A DNA stretch of 64,000 bases from SURF-21 sp964462595 (GTDB lineage: Bacteria > Actinomycetota > Geothermincolia > Geothermincolales > RBG-13-55-18), in assembly GCA_964462595.1 (NCBI GenBank), contig CAYWXM010000067.1, positions 24,332-88,331 of the forward strand. The letters run 5' to 3'. Shown piece after piece: positions 18,633 through 27,964 of this stretch; position 1 is the stretch's first letter, and the number at the start of each line of letters is the position of its first letter. Position numbers and translations under genes: made by a program. The notes below the pieces were generated by a model. That model worked only from the letters and a program-made list of their open reading frames with translations, had not been told where the DNA came from and ran no database searches.

Positions 18633-18997
18633 AGCGACGCCTTTAACATCGCCCTTGTTCCAGGAGAACTCGAAACCACTGGAGAAGAGGTAATCCATGC
18701 GATAAAAACACAGGGTGAAACGATTGTCGGATATAAGCACGCCGGTCCGGCATACCGCCGAAACAATCTTGTTATCCTGGACCGGCCTTCCCTTCCGTTA
18801 TACCACCCCCATCGATGCCCGCTTTTGCTGCGCTCGGTCCCGGCCCTCCGGCGCGCCGGTATCTTTATCTCCCATCGGTGACGCGCGTCTCGCTTCACGT
18901 GCCCACGGCTGGTGTTCGGGCTCAAAAAAACCGCCGCCATCGCATGCCGGAAACGCTGGGTGCAGGGTGCGGGGAGCTTGCCTGTTCATGTGGCGTT
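18633..18997. other. Intergenic stretch, nothing recognised
   Basis: 365 nt between the broken lipoprotein gene and the next lipoprotein gene. Short reading frames here are of low complexity and lack ribosome sites. I see no RNA gene or repeat. Confidence 0.4.
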
Positions 18998-19741
18998 TCA
19001 AATAGGCGCCGTGATCTCTATGGGGTGATTTATATCGCGGATGCTCACGACGAACCTTATATTGCCGTTGCCGATTTTCTCCGGGATGATCACGTCGCGG
19101 ATCACCAGCTCGTAGCGAACCATGTGGTACTCGTCGCTGTCTATCCAGACGTCCACCTCACCGCCGGTGTTCTGGCTGAAATCGAAGGACGGCTGGGTAG
19201 AGAACATCTCCTTCACGTCTTCGGGGCTCAAGGTAAAGCGGAAGCGCTCGGCCTGCACCTCCTCGATGGTCTCGCTTCCCAGGTGTTCCTGGGTATCCGC
19301 AAGGGACGGAAGCTCCAGGAATTGGGAAGTGTAATCGGTCGCCTCCGGCGAGGCCTGCTGCTCAAGGGGCTCACTCCACGCTCCGGTGGCCATATCCCGG
19401 TTATACTGCCTGCCGTCGACACGAATGTATTCGAAATATACCTGCCCCAGGAGCAGGTCCTGCTCGTGCAGGTCCTCGCCGTTGACGTCGATGATGATGC
19501 TCTGGATCTGGCCGCTACCATACTGCGTGTTCTCGTAGTAACTCGCTATCTCCATGTGCCAGGACTCAATGGCCGTATCTGCCTCCTCCGCCCTGGCCCA
19601 GAGCTCCTCGATGCTCATCTCGCTCGCGTCTCCCCCTTCATCCGAATTCCCCCCGCATCCCGGGACGGCAACAAGGAAAATGGCCAGGGATATAGCGGTG
19701 ATGATGAAGGCGAGCTTGCGCTTTATCGGCTGCATTCGCAT
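18998..19741 (-). CDS. Secreted lipoprotein, LolA/LppX-like
   Basis: About 247 residues from ATG 19741, though ATG 19735 and 19801 are also in frame. N-terminal KRKLAFIITAISLAIFLVA with lipobox VPGC, then an Asp/Glu-rich spacer. The mature part alternates short beta-strands (SWHMEIASYYENTQYGSG, EVDVWIDSDEYHMVRYELV), the pattern of LolA/LppX-type lipoproteins that bind hydrophobic ligands. No partner gene is adjacent; the damaged lipoprotein lies just downstream. Ligand unknown. Confidence 0.68.
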   Translation of the reverse strand: MRMQPIKRKLAFIITAISLAIFLVAVPGCGGNSDEGGDASEMSIEELWARAEEADTAIESWHMEIASYYENTQYGSGQIQSIIIDVNGEDLHEQDLLLGQVYFEYIRVDGRQYNRDMATGAWSEPLEQQASPEATDYTSQFLELPSLADTQEHLGSETIEEVQAERFRFTLSPEDVKEMFSTQPSFDFSQNTGGEVDVWIDSDEYHMVRYELVIRDVIIPEKIGNGNIRFVVSIRDINHPIEITAPI

Positions 19742-19948
19742 CTCGATCGATCCAATCCTTCCGGCATTCACCAGGTGCGGCTTTATGCCTCTTTTTATCA
19801 TAGTAAAGCGTTCTTTTTCAAACCAGACGCTTGCATGTCGCCTCGGGTTCCGACCGCCTCGCAAGGGGGGCGCATGGAGCTGACGGATATCCATACGCTC
19901 TCGCCCTTAGGCGCTTTGATTCCAGCAACAGACGTGGAAATCAGCATA

Positions 19949-19977
19949 TTGACATACTTATATATCTTTGCTAATTT
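19949..19977 (+). promoter_or_regulatory. Promoter of the Tad pilus locus
   Basis: TTGACA (19949-19954), 17-nt spacer, TAATTT (19972-19977), inside an AT-rich island, 26 nt before the tadZ start. This is the best -35/-10 pair in the window on this strand and likely drives the whole tadZ-to-prepilin-peptidase run. Confidence 0.65.
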
Positions 19978-20002
19978 AATTATGTTATTAAAGGTGGTGA
20001 TT

Positions 20003-21235
20003 ATGGACTCGATATCGGTCGCGTTGGCCCTCCTCAGTGGTGAGATGGCTCCGGGTATCATCGCCACGCTCGAGAGCCATCCGCTTCTGGACCTCTGCGG
20101 GGTAGCCCGTTCGGTCCCCGACCTGCTTCGCCTGTTGGATCGTTTCCACCCCGCCGCGCTCCTCATCTCTCCTTCGCTTCTGGAGGAGCTGGAGTTTTCG
20201 GATACGGGAACGGACGAGGCCTCCAGTTTGAGCGGCCCGGTCTCTTTCCTTCTGGCGCACGCCCAAACGGAGTGGGGCAAGGACAGGGTCGCGGGGATAT
20301 TGCATCTTCCTTTGAGATACGGAGGGCTTATCGCCGCGGACGGCTCCGGCGCTTCGGATCTCTTCCGCGAGATAAAGCGCAAGGTGGATATGCATCGCGG
20401 GGGCGAGAGCTCCGCGGCCTTCCCGCCGCAGACGGAAAGGGGGCTTCGCGGCAGGGCCTGCCTTCTGACCGTCATGGGTTGCAAGGGAGGGGTTGGCACC
20501 ACGCTTCTTTCCTGCGCGCTGGCATCAGCCATGTCATCTTCAGGGCGCCGCGTGCTGCTGATGGAGATGAAGCGCGAGCTGTCGCACATCCTTTACCTCA
20601 AGCCCCGCGAGGAAGGTAAGACCCTGTTGGACCTGCTGCCACTGGCGGAGGAGATATCCTGGGACCTGATAAGGGTATCGGTTTACCGGCACGCGGCCGG
20701 GTTTCACCTCCTTCCTTATGGCGGTGACCAAAGGACCGCAATGGAGGGGGCCGTATCCGAACCCCTGCTGCGCAATCTTCTCTTTCTCTTCGATCTGGTC
20801 ATACAGGACTTCCCCGTATCCTCGCTCGCGGATTTCCCCCCCTTGCTGCATCACGATCCCGAAGTATTGCTCGTCTCCCTTCCGGACGCTTTCGCCGCTA
20901 CCTGCGCGCGCGGCGTCGCGTCTCGCCTGAACGGGAGCGGTCTTGGCCTCGAGCGCATGCGGCTTCTGGTCAACAGGTGCGGCCCGCATTATGCCCTGAG
21001 CCCCGGTGAACTGGCCACGGCGGCAGGGATAGACCTCCTTGCCACTCTACCGGAAGATGCTCGCTCCGGCCTCGACTTCGCGGAACTGGGGGAACTGCCC
21101 CACGCCGACTCCCCCCTGGGAAAAGCGGCGATAGAGGCGGCGGCGTCCCTGGGGTTCGGCGGCGGGCGCACGACCAGTGTCACCCCCCTGCATCGCCTGA
21201 AGAGGCTGCGCGGCCGTCTGGGCGACAGGCCCTGA
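20003..21235 (+). CDS. tadZ: TadZ/CpaE-like pilus localisation ATPase
   Basis: A 410-residue MinD/ParA-type ATPase. The N-terminal 1-130 is a receiver-like domain without an obvious phosphoacceptor context. The ATPase domain starts about 150 with the deviant Walker A GCKGGVGTTLLS (160-171), as in CpaE/TadZ. ATG 20003 follows AAAGGTGGTGATT. It is first in a run tadZ-tadA-tadB-tadC-flp-cpaA. TadZ proteins position the Tad secretion machine at the pole; role inferred from family and context. Confidence 0.82.
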   Translation: MDSISVALALLSGEMAPGIIATLESHPLLDLCGVARSVPDLLRLLDRFHPAALLISPSLLEELEFSDTGTDEASSLSGPVSFLLAHAQTEWGKDRVAGILHLPLRYGGLIAADGSGASDLFREIKRKVDMHRGGESSAAFPPQTERGLRGRACLLTVMGCKGGVGTTLLSCALASAMSSSGRRVLLMEMKRELSHILYLKPREEGKTLLDLLPLAEEISWDLIRVSVYRHAAGFHLLPYGGDQRTAMEGAVSEPLLRNLLFLFDLVIQDFPVSSLADFPPLLHHDPEVLLVSLPDAFAATCARGVASRLNGSGLGLERMRLLVNRCGPHYALSPGELATAAGIDLLATLPEDARSGLDFAELGELPHADSPLGKAAIEAAASLGFGGGRTTSVTPLHRLKRLRGRLGDRP

Positions 21236-21249
21236 TCTGGAGGTGCGCG

Positions 21250-22500
21250 GTGCAGGATATCTACGTCAGGCTGAAGCAGAAGGTAAGGGAAAGGCTGCCC
21301 GGGGTATATCTCTCGACTTCGCATGACTCCGACGCGGGAGAAAACAGAAGATGCCTCCTGCGCGCCGCGCGCGAGGTGGCGTGGGAGGAGGGCTTCGTGC
21401 TCGACCCGCTCGAGATGCAAAGCATGCTCGAGAAGCTCCTGGACGAGATCCTCGGCCTCGGCCCACTGGAAGCCCTGGTGAGAGACGAGGATATCACGGA
21501 GATAATGGTCAACGGCTCCCGCGGGGTTTATGTCGAGAGGGCGGGTATTATCAGTCCCAGCGATGTGTCCCTCGCGGGCGAAGAGGAGATCTACCGCATC
21601 ATCGACCGTATCATCGGTCCCTTGGGGCTGCACGTGGACGAAGCCTCGCCCTACGTGGACGCCAGGCTGCCCGACGGGTCGCGGGTCAACGTCATACTGC
21701 CTCCCCTCTCTCTCCTGGGGCCGGTATTGACCATACGCAAGTTCCGGCGTTGCCCTTATGGCATCGACGAGCTGGTTTCCACGGGAACCCTAACGGGCGG
21801 GCAGGCGGCCTTCCTGGCGGAAGCGGTAGTAGATAAAAGAAACGTCGTAATCTCCGGCGGGGCGGGCACGGGCAAGACGACGCTCCTGGGAGCCTTGTCT
21901 TCCTGCATCGGCGAGGACGAGCGCGTCATAACCCTGGAGGACGCGGCCGAGCTGCGGCTACAGCAACCTCACGTCATTCCCCTGGAAACGCGCGCGCCCA
22001 ACCTGGAGGGCAAGGGTGAGGTCACCTTGAGGGACTTGCTCCGCAATGCCCTGAGGATGCGCCCCGACCGCATTATCATCGGCGAGGTCAGAGGACCTGA
22101 GGCGCTGGATCTCCTGCAGGCCCTGAACACCGGGCATCGCGGCTCCCTGACCACGGTTCACGCGAACTCCCCTTACGACGCCGTCTCACGCCTGGAAACC
22201 ATGGCCCTGACCGCGGGCGTCGGTCTGCCCTCCCGGGCGATCAAGGAGCAGATAGAACAGGCCGTGGACGTAATGGTGCATATGAAGCGCATGGCCCACG
22301 GCGAGAGGCGGGTCAGCAATATAGCGGTGATGGAGCGCGGCCGCGGGGGAGGGGCCCGACTGGTTCCCGCCGCCATCGCAGGCCCGCTTGCGATGGCGGA
22401 CGAGCTTGCCTCCCTTAAACTCGTCACCTCCAAGGCGGAGGTGGATTCGTCTCGAAAGGTGGTGAAAGTCGAGGTATCCAGCTCGACACCCGGGCGATGA
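21250..22500 (+). CDS. tadA: Tad pilus ATPase TadA/CpaF
   Basis: A 416-residue type II/IV secretion ATPase of the CpaF branch. Seen: DITEIMVNGSRGVYVERAG, VNVILPPLSLLGPVLTIRKF, Walker A GGAGTGKTTLLGAL, the Asp box in RVITLEDAAELRL, Walker B RIIIGEVRGPEALD and His box TVHANSP. It powers extension of the Flp pilus. GTG start 21250 after TGGAGGTGCGCG; tadZ ends 14 nt upstream and tadB overlaps its stop. Confidence 0.9.
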   Translation: MQDIYVRLKQKVRERLPGVYLSTSHDSDAGENRRCLLRAAREVAWEEGFVLDPLEMQSMLEKLLDEILGLGPLEALVRDEDITEIMVNGSRGVYVERAGIISPSDVSLAGEEEIYRIIDRIIGPLGLHVDEASPYVDARLPDGSRVNVILPPLSLLGPVLTIRKFRRCPYGIDELVSTGTLTGGQAAFLAEAVVDKRNVVISGGAGTGKTTLLGALSSCIGEDERVITLEDAAELRLQQPHVIPLETRAPNLEGKGEVTLRDLLRNALRMRPDRIIIGEVRGPEALDLLQALNTGHRGSLTTVHANSPYDAVSRLETMALTAGVGLPSRAIKEQIEQAVDVMVHMKRMAHGERRVSNIAVMERGRGGGARLVPAAIAGPLAMADELASLKLVTSKAEVDSSRKVVKVEVSSSTPGR

Positions 22501-23360
22501 TGTTCTTACTGGTTTTCTTCGCGCTGTTCGCGTCCAGCCTGGCCGCTTTCATGCGCCTCCTGCGTCTCAGGAGGCGGGAAAGGGCGCTGGCCGCGCTATA
22601 TCCGGGTTCCAGCTCTTCGGATGCGCCCGCACCCGGCATCCTCGGCGCCCCGAGTGCCCGCTCCCTTATCCCCGAGGCCAGCCATCGCTCAAATATCATA
22701 ATCCTGGTTGCCGCTCTTGCGACCCTTGCGATCACCCGCAGCCTCCTGCTTGCCTCCATCGCCTGGCCCGCGACCATGCTCGCGCGGCGCCTGGTGAACA
22801 ATTACAGGCGCAACAGGGCCGCAACGAGGAAGGAGGAACAGGTTCTCGAATTCATCGATTCGCTTTCCCAGTCACTCCGCGCCGGGCTATCGCTGCGGCA
22901 GTCCCTGGAGGTCAGCGTGGAGGACATCGGGGAAGAGCTGGGAGATGATATCCGGGATATCCTGAAGGACATGCGCATGGGAGCAGGCCTGGAAGAATCG
23001 CTTACGGCTGCGGCAGGGAATTCATCCTCCGCGTCGCTGCGCCTGACCTTCAGCGTGCTCGGGCTGCTTCACGGCAGGGGCGGGGACCTGCCGCGAGTGC
23101 TGGAAAGGCTGCGCAAACGCGTGGCGGGCGGGCTGGATGTGAGGCGCGAGGCCCGCATCCTCACCTCCCAGAGCCGGGCCTCGGGTTATCTCGTCTCCTC
23201 GCTTCCCGCCGTCTTCCTGCTCCTGCAGGCGGCGTTGAACCCACGCTCGCTTAACCCGCTCTTTGCCACGTCCACGGGGAACATCATCATCGCCGTGGCG
23301 CTCGCCATGAACGCCGCCGCTTTTCTTCTCATCCGCAGGATGGTGGACCAGGAGGTTTAG
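22497..23360 (+). CDS. tadB: Tad pilus inner-membrane platform protein TadB
   Basis: A 287-residue GspF-domain membrane protein. N-terminal membrane helix, a second hydrophobic pair (about 65-95), cytoplasmic GspF domain (EFIDSLSQSLRAGLSLRQSL; MRMGAGLEESL; VLGLLHGRGGDLPRVLERL) and two C-terminal helices. The ATG overlaps the tadA stop by 4 nt (ATGA). With TadC it forms the platform on which TadA acts. Confidence 0.85.
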   Translation: MMFLLVFFALFASSLAAFMRLLRLRRRERALAALYPGSSSSDAPAPGILGAPSARSLIPEASHRSNIIILVAALATLAITRSLLLASIAWPATMLARRLVNNYRRNRAATRKEEQVLEFIDSLSQSLRAGLSLRQSLEVSVEDIGEELGDDIRDILKDMRMGAGLEESLTAAAGNSSSASLRLTFSVLGLLHGRGGDLPRVLERLRKRVAGGLDVRREARILTSQSRASGYLVSSLPAVFLLLQAALNPRSLNPLFATSTGNIIIAVALAMNAAAFLLIRRMVDQEV

Positions 23361-24212
23361 ATGGATCTCGCATCGGCCGCCTTGGCGGCCATCGCCCTGT
23401 CAGCCATGGCGATCTTCCTCGCCAAGCGCGTCGAGCGCCGCGCCTCGGCCCTGTCCGCGGCAGGCTTGAATAACGGTAAGGCCGCTCTCCCGCGGAGACG
23501 CCCGCGCTTTTTTCCCGCTCTCGCGGCTTGCCTCACCCGGCTTGGTGAGAAGATATCTCCCCAACCCGGAGACGAAATCCGCAAGCTGGTCGAGGAATCC
23601 GGCTCCAACTGGACGCCGCACTACCTCCAGGGCCTGCGCCTGGGGTCGGGGCTGTCGCTGTCCGCCTTCGCCCTCACGCTGGGCACGGCGGCGCTGCCCT
23701 TGGCCCCCTTTCTCTTCGCTCTCGGGTACCAGGCCCCCATGATGGCTCTCAAGAGGAAACGCGCCCGCCGCTTTGGCAGGATCGCCTCCGACCTTCCCGA
23801 GATCGTCGATCTCATGGCCGTACTGTGCTACTCGGGAGAGAGTGTCATCATGTCTTTTCGCCATGCCGTCTCCGCCTGCAGCAACCCCTGCTCTCGCGAA
23901 GAGATGGAACGCGTGCTCGAGCGTATGCGGCTGGGCGAGAGCGCCTCCGGGGCCCTGCGCAGCGTCGCCGGCCATCCCTGCCGGGAGATGCGCCGTTTCA
24001 GCCGCACCCTGATCAGGGCGGAGGAATTCGGGTCTCCCATCGCGGATACCCTGGAGGAACTGGCGGTAGAGCTGAGAAACGCCCGGCGTGAGAAAGACAG
24101 GGTGCGGGCGGCCCGCGTTTCCGTTTTGATCCTACTGCCCCTGGTCTTCCTGATCCTGCCCTCATTCCTGCTGCTGACCGTTGGCGGCATGATCCTCGGT
24201 TACACGCTTTAG
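23361..24212 (+). CDS. tadC: Tad pilus inner-membrane platform protein TadC
   Basis: A 283-residue GspF-domain protein starting directly after the tadB stop. N-terminal helix, LQGLRLGSGLSLSAFALTLG helix pair, cytoplasmic domain with SDLPEIVDLMAVLCYSGES and RTLIRAEEFGSPIADTLEEL, and a C-terminal hydrophobic end (VSVLILLPLVFLILPSFLLL). Partner of TadB. Confidence 0.85.
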   Translation: MDLASAALAAIALSAMAIFLAKRVERRASALSAAGLNNGKAALPRRRPRFFPALAACLTRLGEKISPQPGDEIRKLVEESGSNWTPHYLQGLRLGSGLSLSAFALTLGTAALPLAPFLFALGYQAPMMALKRKRARRFGRIASDLPEIVDLMAVLCYSGESVIMSFRHAVSACSNPCSREEMERVLERMRLGESASGALRSVAGHPCREMRRFSRTLIRAEEFGSPIADTLEELAVELRNARREKDRVRAARVSVLILLPLVFLILPSFLLLTVGGMILGYTL

Positions 24213-24236
24213 AGGCGAGGAGAGGAGGTGATATGA

Positions 24237-24416
24237 ATGCGCCATCCCCTGGATGTCGTCGGCGACGAATCAGCGCAGACCACGGCGGAATACGCCCTGG
24301 TCATTCTAGGTGCCGCGGCCGTTGCCGGGGCGCTGATCGCCTGGGCGGGCGGTACGGATGTTATCAAGAGCTTTTTTAACAAGATATTCCAGCAGCTCAT
24401 GGGAGCCCTGGGATAG
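24237..24416 (+). CDS. flp: Flp-type pilin
   Basis: A 59-residue class IVb prepilin. Short leader MRHPLDVVG then DESAQTTAEYALVILG, with the conserved Glu (TTAEY) at about +8 and a hydrophobic helix through ALIAWAGG. A Gly before DESAQ would be the cleavage site for the prepilin peptidase encoded 33 nt downstream. ATG 24237 follows GAGAGGAGGTGATATGA. This is the structural subunit of the Tad pilus. Confidence 0.82.
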   Translation: MRHPLDVVGDESAQTTAEYALVILGAAAVAGALIAWAGGTDVIKSFFNKIFQQLMGALG

Positions 24417-24449
24417 ACCCGCTATCTGTACCAAGGGGGACTGGGTCCG

Positions 24450-24908
24450 GTGTGGACGGCAAAGCTCGTTTTCTTGTGGGTGTTTGCGGTGGCGGCGGCA
24501 TACTATGACCTCCGCTACCGCAGGGTGCCCAATCTGCTGATACTATGCGCGGCGGCGGGGGGTATCGCGCTGGCGGCGGCGGGCGGCTGGAGCGCTTTTT
24601 GCACCGGCCTTTCCGGAATGGCCCTGGGGTTTTCGCTCCTTCTGCCAGCTTTCCTCGCGCGAATGGTAGGAGGTGGAGACGTGAAATCACTCGCCGTCAT
24701 CGGTCTAGCCGTCGGTCCCGGCCTCCTGTGGGTCTCATTCCTGCGCGGCGTCGTTGCGGGCGGCCTCGCGGGCGCATTGCTCCTGGCCTCCAAGTGGCTG
24801 ATGTGCCGGGGGAAAGGGGAGGTTGACTGCAGGGAGGCCCCCGTACGGACCCTGCCCTACGCGGGCATCCTCTCCCTGTGCGCGGCGATCTCCGCCCTGT
24901 TCTTTTAG
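24450..24908 (+). CDS. cpaA: Prepilin peptidase, TadV/CpaA type
   Basis: A 152-residue A24 family aspartic membrane protease lacking the methyltransferase domain. Catalytic Asp residues are visible in YYDLRYRRVPN and in the second motif GGGDVKSLAVIG. Several membrane helices. It should cleave the Flp pilin encoded just upstream. GTG start 24450 with GGGGGACTGGGTCCG before it. Last gene of the Tad run; no TadE, TadF, TadG or secretin is present. Confidence 0.85.
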   Translation: MWTAKLVFLWVFAVAAAYYDLRYRRVPNLLILCAAAGGIALAAAGGWSAFCTGLSGMALGFSLLLPAFLARMVGGGDVKSLAVIGLAVGPGLLWVSFLRGVVAGGLAGALLLASKWLMCRGKGEVDCREAPVRTLPYAGILSLCAAISALFF

Positions 24909-24968
24909 CGCCCCTCGCGACGAAAAGCCGCACGTGCTGGGAAGCACCGGGAAGTCGCTCCCAGCGCT

Positions 24969-24974
24969 TATAAT
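24969..24974 (+). promoter_or_regulatory. -10 box giving a leaderless priA mRNA
   Basis: TATAAT ends 6 nt before the priA ATG and no ribosome site is present, so transcription probably begins at or next to the start codon. Confidence 0.45.
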
Positions 24975-24980
24975 GGACCT

Positions 24981-27497
24981 ATGTCCGGCTCAAGGGAACA
25001 CGATGAAGGGGCTGAAGCCTACGTAAACGTCGTTATCGACGCGCCCGCCCGGCAGCTCGACCGCCCTTTCACTTATGCCGTACCCAGCCATCTGGCGGGC
25101 AGGCTGGGAACAGGAAACGTGGTGCTGGTTCCGTTCGCCAACTCCATGCAGGTCGGCTATGTCCTGGGTTTCTGCGAACCTCCCGACCTGCCGCGGATCC
25201 TCGCCATCGAGGCCCTCGTTGACGAACCGCCGATTTTCGACGAGCGCATGGTGCGCCTCTGCGCATGGATTTCGCGCCGCTACCTCAGCTCCCTCTCCCA
25301 GGCCCTCCGGCTGGTGGTCCCTCCGGGCCGCTCACGCCAGGTGGTGGAGTTCATCGCTTTGCGGGGCGAGGCCTCCGAAGCCCTTGCAGGCATACCCGCC
25401 CGCGCCGTCCGGCAGCGGGAAGTACTGGAGGTGCTGGCATCCGCCACGACGCCGATGTCCCTTTCCGCCCTCAAGTCCCGTTTCGGCGGCCGCCTCTCCT
25501 CCGCCACGCTCAGGTCCCTGGAGCGATCAGGATGGTTGGAGCGCAGGTATATCATGCCCAGGCCCAAGGCGTCGCGCATCAAGGTAAGGATAGCCGAACT
25601 GACGGACGCGGGGAGGGATGCGATCGGGGATATCGAGCTGGAGAGGCGCTCGCCGGCCCGCATGCGCCTGCTCGAAACACTGCGTGACCGCGGAGGCAGC
25701 ATGACCGTACCCGAGCTCCAGCGCATCAGCAGGTCATCCGCCTCTTCCCTGCGCGGCGCGCTGGAGGCGGGTTTGCTGCGCGTACGCGAGGAGGAGAGGT
25801 TGCGGGACCCTTTCGCCGAGCGCTCTTTTTCCTCTACGGAGCCCCACGAGCTCAACCTGGAACAGCGCGCCGCACTGGAAAAGATAACGGCAGGCATGGA
25901 AAGCGGCCGCAGTGAGACCTTCCTGCTGCACGGGATAACCGGAAGCGGCAAGACCGAGGTCTACCTGCACGCCATAGCGCATGCGCTGCAAAAAGGGCGT
26001 ACCGCCATGGTCCTGGTGCCGGAGATCGCTCTCACCCCGCAGATGGTACAGCGCTTCAAGGGCCGCCTGGGTGAAGACGTGGCCGTGCTCCATTCCCGCC
26101 TCGGCCTGGGGGAACGCTACGACCAGTGGAGGGGCATAAGCGAGGGAAGGTACAAGGTGGTTATCGGTGCCCGTTCCGCCCTTTTCGCCCCCCTGGCCGA
26201 CCTGGGATTGATCGTCATCGACGAGGAGCACGAAACCACCTACAAGGAGAACTCGACCCCCCGCTACCACGCCCGGGACGTCGCCGCGGAGAGGGCCAGG
26301 CTGATCGGAGCTGCGCTGGTGCTGGGGAGTGCCACGCCGCAACTCGAGAGCCGTTACGCGGCAGCGCGTGGAGAATATACCTACCTGGGATTGACCCGGC
26401 GCGTGGACGACCGCCCCCTTCCCGTGGTGGAGGTCTTGGACATGCGCGAGCCCGAGGACCCCGGTTCGCGCTCCATCCTGTCCCCCCAGCTGGTGAACGC
26501 TCTAGGCAAGGTTTACCAGGCGGGAGAACAGGCCATCCTTTTCCTCAACCGGCGAGGTTTCGCGCGCTTCATACAGTGCCACTCCTGCGGGCACATCCTG
26601 CAGTGCAGGAACTGCTCCGTGAGCCTGTGCTATCATGCCCGCGAAGATCAGCTTTTATGCCACCACTGCAACTGGTCCATGCAACCTCCCTTCGTGTGTC
26701 CAGAGTGCGGTAGCCAGGTGCACAGGTTCGCGGGAATCGGCACGGAACGGGTGGAGGAAGAGCTGCGGCGCCTGCTGCCGCCCCTGCGCTGCATCCGCAT
26801 GGATGCGGACACCACCAGGAGCAAGAACGCCCACTGGGACATGCTGGAGGAGTTCAAGTCGGGCCGCGCCCACGTGCTGCTGGGAACCCAGATGATCGCC
26901 AAGGGGCTGGACATCTCCAACGTCACCCTGGTAGGGGTGATAAACGCGGACACCTCGCTGGGTCTGCCCGATTTCCGGGCCGGCGAGCGTACCTTTCAGT
27001 TGCTCACCCAGGTGAGCGGCAGGGCGGGAAGGGGGGCCCGCCCCGGAAGAGTCATCGTGCAGACCTACAATCCCGATCACTACGCGATAAAGGCAGCCGC
27101 ACGCGGCGATGCCACCGCCTTCTACCGCCAGGAGACCGCCTACCGGCGGGAAGCCCTTTATCCCCCTTTCTGCCGACTGGTCAACCTGGTGATCACCGCG
27201 CCCACACCCGAACATGCCCTGGCCCCGGCGCGCGCGCTCGGGGACCTGCTGCGTTCCGAGCTGCGTCCCGAGGACGGAGAGGTGCTGGGCCCGGCCCCCG
27301 CTCCACTCTCGCGCATCAAGGGCAGGCACCGCTACCACCTGCTGGTGAAGGCCACCGATCTGGAAAAGGCGACCGGCAGGCTGGAGGAATCCATAAAAGC
27401 CTACGAGGTATTCCGCAACTCCTACTGCCGCCGGGAGAATATCGCCCGCGAGGATATCTCCCTTGCCGTGGACGTGGACCCCGTTACCCTGCTTTAG
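24981..27497 (+). CDS. priA: Primosomal protein N' (PriA helicase)
   Basis: An 838-residue superfamily 2 DNA helicase that restarts stalled forks. N-terminal 3'-DNA-binding domain (VVIDAPARQLDRPFTYAVP), winged-helix region, helicase core with GITGSGKTEVY (Walker A, about 318-328), VIDEEHE, then eight cysteines in CHSCGHILQCRNC and CHHCNWSMQPPFVCPEC that bind two zinc ions, and the motif V/VI region GTQMIAKGLDISNVTLVGV, QVSGRAGRG. Full length. Unlike many actinobacterial PriA, the zinc site and Walker motif are intact, so it is a functional helicase. Confidence 0.95.
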   Translation: MSGSREHDEGAEAYVNVVIDAPARQLDRPFTYAVPSHLAGRLGTGNVVLVPFANSMQVGYVLGFCEPPDLPRILAIEALVDEPPIFDERMVRLCAWISRRYLSSLSQALRLVVPPGRSRQVVEFIALRGEASEALAGIPARAVRQREVLEVLASATTPMSLSALKSRFGGRLSSATLRSLERSGWLERRYIMPRPKASRIKVRIAELTDAGRDAIGDIELERRSPARMRLLETLRDRGGSMTVPELQRISRSSASSLRGALEAGLLRVREEERLRDPFAERSFSSTEPHELNLEQRAALEKITAGMESGRSETFLLHGITGSGKTEVYLHAIAHALQKGRTAMVLVPEIALTPQMVQRFKGRLGEDVAVLHSRLGLGERYDQWRGISEGRYKVVIGARSALFAPLADLGLIVIDEEHETTYKENSTPRYHARDVAAERARLIGAALVLGSATPQLESRYAAARGEYTYLGLTRRVDDRPLPVVEVLDMREPEDPGSRSILSPQLVNALGKVYQAGEQAILFLNRRGFARFIQCHSCGHILQCRNCSVSLCYHAREDQLLCHHCNWSMQPPFVCPECGSQVHRFAGIGTERVEEELRRLLPPLRCIRMDADTTRSKNAHWDMLEEFKSGRAHVLLGTQMIAKGLDISNVTLVGVINADTSLGLPDFRAGERTFQLLTQVSGRAGRGARPGRVIVQTYNPDHYAIKAAARGDATAFYRQETAYRREALYPPFCRLVNLVITAPTPEHALAPARALGDLLRSELRPEDGEVLGPAPAPLSRIKGRHRYHLLVKATDLEKATGRLEESIKAYEVFRNSYCRRENIAREDISLAVDVDPVTLL

Positions 27498-27632
27498 CCG
27501 CCACCAGACCTCAATATGATCCTTATCAGCTTGCCTGGTTGAACATGACCTATATTGGGTACAAGAATAATTGGAGCTTGCGTCGCTGAGACGGGTCTCC
27601 TGCAGGGCATTATTTTCAAGGAGGGATCACTC

Positions 27633-27821
27633 ATGGCGAACCGGAAACTGACCAGAAGCGAGGCGGGTCGCAAGGGGGGCAAGACCACCCTCAAGAAGTA
27701 CGGCACGGAGTTCTACCAGAAAATAGGGCAAAAAGGGGGCCGCAAGGGCGGACAGACGACAAAAGAGAGATACGGTACGGAATTCTACCAGGAGATAGGA
27801 AGAAGGGGCGGCCTTAAATAA
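27633..27821 (+). CDS. KGG-repeat stress protein
   Basis: A 62-residue very basic, hydrophilic protein with two copies of the motif EAGRKGGKTT..YGTEFYQ/RKGGQTT..YGTEFYQEIGRRGG. This is the KGG domain of bacterial stress proteins such as YciG/GsiB and plant Em/LEA group 1. Likely intrinsically disordered and protective under desiccation or general stress. ATG 27633 follows TTCAAGGAGGGATCACTC; a longer reading frame upstream lacks a ribosome site. Confidence 0.8.
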   Translation: MANRKLTRSEAGRKGGKTTLKKYGTEFYQKIGQKGGRKGGQTTKERYGTEFYQEIGRRGGLK

Positions 27822-27964
27822 GGCCACGGCCATCGTTCCATCGGATGAGCTTACGTGCCGCATTTGCTTACTATGCTATAATACGCGCAAGATCGCGAGC
27901 TCCGTTAAGGGCGATAAGCAAGCAGCATACGTGATGCCATAAACCGATGAGGAAGGAGTTCGTC

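Noticed and set aside
18815..20002. Upstream extension of the TadZ frame to 18815
   Set aside because: It would run through the lipoprotein gene on the other strand and the tadZ promoter; the ATG at 20003 has a good ribosome site and matches the family.
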